Positions 13,553 to 14,728 of a stretch of DNA of 14,728 bases are shown piece by piece. The stretch is from JAKLKS01 sp964370855 (GTDB lineage Bacteria > Planctomycetota > JAJSAM01 > JAKLKS01). The stretch covers positions 1-14,728 of the forward strand of contig CAYJMF010000108.1 in the NCBI GenBank assembly GCA_964370855.1. The letters run 5' to 3'. Every line of letters begins with the position of its first letter. Positions within the stretch are counted from its first letter, which is position 1. The position numbers and the translations under genes are program-made. Below the pieces are notes generated by a model. It was not told the origin of the DNA and searched no databases. It was given only the letters and a program-made list of their open reading frames with translations.

Positions 13553-14670
13553 GGCGGCTCGCCCTCCTGGCGGCACGGGCCCTGCGCTCGAACTTCGGGG
13601 ACAACCCGGCTCCCTACAAGGTGACCTTCATCGTCACGTGGACCTGCGACTGCCGCTGCCGCATGTGCAACATCTGGCAGCGTCCCAAGCCGAAGGACCG
13701 CATGACCGTGGACGAGGTGAAGCTCTTCTTCCGCCGCAATCCCGGCATCTCCTGGGTGAACCTGTCCGGCGGGGAGATCTTCACGCGGCACGATTCGACC
13801 CGCCTCGTGGAGGCCGTGGTGAGGGAGTGCCGCGACCTCTACCTCCTCGACTTCCCGACCACGGGGCAGAACACCCGGAAGGTGCTCCAGGGGGTGCAGG
13901 CCGCCCTGGACGGCGGCGTGCCCCGGCTCCTCGTGACGGTGAGCCTCGACGGCGCGGGGGAGGAGCACGACGACGTGCGCCGCATCAAGGGGGCCTACGG
14001 GCGCGCCGTGGAGACCTTCCGGAGGATGCGGGAGATCCGGCGCTCCGGCTTCGGCTGCTTCTTCGGCGTCACGCTCTCGAGGTTCAACAAGGGGGCCCTG
14101 CTCCGCATCGTGGATCGCGTGCGGCAGGACCTTCCCTGGATCACCGAGGACGACTTCCACGTGAACCTCGCCCAGGAATCGGCCCACTACTACCAGAACA
14201 CGGGCATCCAGCCCGCCGACGCGGCGGTGCTCAGCGACATGGAGGAGTTCCGGCGGCGGCGCCGCTCCTCCCTTCACCCCGTCGCCCTGCTGGAGCGGAT
14301 GTACCAGAAGAGGCTGCGCTCCTTCGTGGAGACGGGGCGATCCCCGGTGCCCTGCCGGGCGCTGCGCTCCTCGGTCTACGTGGGGCCCACCTGGCAGGTG
14401 TTCCCCTGCACCATGTGGGACGCGCCCCTCGGCAGCCTCCGGGATTCGGAGTTCCGGCTGGAGCCCCTCTGGAAGAGCGCCGAGGCCGCCGCCCGCCGCG
14501 CGGACATCGACGCCGGCACATGCCCCCACTGCTGGACCCCCTGCGAGGCCTACCCCTCCCTGCTGGCGCAGGTGCTGAAGCCCTCCTCCCCCATGCCCCG
14601 GCCCGCGGGGACCCCGGCCCCGGCGGGGTCGGCCCCGGCGGAGGGGGAGAGGGAGGCGGTGGAGGTGTAG
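13549..14670 (+). CDS. Radical SAM/SPASM-type protein (third of three)
   Basis: This 373-aa radical SAM enzyme has the cluster motif C33-x3-C37-x2-C40 inside TWTCDCRCRMCNIW, with an extra Cys35. LSGGE (72-76) is the SAM-binding motif, TTGQN (104-108) and VSLDG (131-135) follow. The C-terminal SPASM-like pattern is C269, C287 in WQVFPCTMWDAPLGSL, then C325-x2-C328-x3-C332. The tail (343-373) is Pro/Ala-rich and probably disordered. The start is a TTG in the stop of the preceding gene (TTGA), with GGGAGGG at 13538-13544, 4 nt upstream. The next in-frame alternatives would cut into the N-terminal segment that leads to the Cys motif. It closes the visible operon, but the window ends 58 nt later, so further genes may follow. 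The substrate is unknown. Confidence 0.88.
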   Translation: MRRLALLAARALRSNFGDNPAPYKVTFIVTWTCDCRCRMCNIWQRPKPKDRMTVDEVKLFFRRNPGISWVNLSGGEIFTRHDSTRLVEAVVRECRDLYLLDFPTTGQNTRKVLQGVQAALDGGVPRLLVTVSLDGAGEEHDDVRRIKGAYGRAVETFRRMREIRRSGFGCFFGVTLSRFNKGALLRIVDRVRQDLPWITEDDFHVNLAQESAHYYQNTGIQPADAAVLSDMEEFRRRRRSSLHPVALLERMYQKRLRSFVETGRSPVPCRALRSSVYVGPTWQVFPCTMWDAPLGSLRDSEFRLEPLWKSAEAAARRADIDAGTCPHCWTPCEAYPSLLAQVLKPSSPMPRPAGTPAPAGSAPAEGEREAVEV

Positions 14671-14677
14671 GCGCGTT

Positions 14678-14728
<51 letters not shown>

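Overview
The window is very GC-rich DNA with strongly G/C-biased third codon positions. All eight genes I accept lie on the + strand. It is probably the end of a draft or metagenomic contig: the right edge is a run of 49 G and the left edge falls inside a long inverted repeat. The organism looks like a diderm bacterium, because there are two lipoproteins and a heptosyltransferase-family (GT9) enzyme. Big_5-type lipoproteins with glycine-rich domains next to radical SAM/SPASM and glycosyltransferase genes suggest Planctomycetota or a similar high-GC lineage (Myxococcota, Acidobacteriota). The phylum is a low-confidence inference.

Region 1 (1-338) has no gene. It holds several strong hairpins and a C-rich, G-poor tract ahead of the first operon. 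Region 2 (339-2998) is a two-gene pyrimidine operon with a 4-nt GTGA overlap. The first gene encodes an aspartate carbamoyltransferase-like protein whose catalytic motifs are largely destroyed. It carries a C-terminal zinc domain with exactly the cysteine spacing of the ATCase regulatory chain PyrI, and a further tail resembling an Ada-type metal-binding domain without its cysteines. The second gene encodes a dihydroorotase with all expected catalytic residues. I infer that the PyrB-like protein is a structural or regulatory partner of PyrC. This would be the mirror image of the known inactive-PyrC'/active-PyrB assemblies.

Region 3 (2999-3464) is intergenic, with GC hairpins after pyrC and a candidate sigma70-like promoter. 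Region 4 (3465-8397) encodes two large lipoproteins. Both have Big_5-like (bacterial Ig-like) domains, a short shared linker and a related C-terminal beta-rich module. The first has a 15-bp tandem repeat that builds an Arg-rich signal-peptide n-region. The second carries a glycine-rich, probably beta-helical, central domain.

Region 5 (8528-14670) is a compact five-gene operon: radical SAM/SPASM, radical SAM with Cys-rich C-terminus, GT9 glycosyltransferase, TMTC-like GT-C membrane glycosyltransferase with TPRs, and a third radical SAM/SPASM. Each gene overlaps the next by 4 nt, and every downstream gene begins with GTG or TTG. The likely theme is synthesis or modification of a cell-surface glycan or glycoprotein using radical chemistry. 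The substrate cannot be read from the sequence. I saw no tRNA, rRNA, CRISPR array, transposase or integrase.
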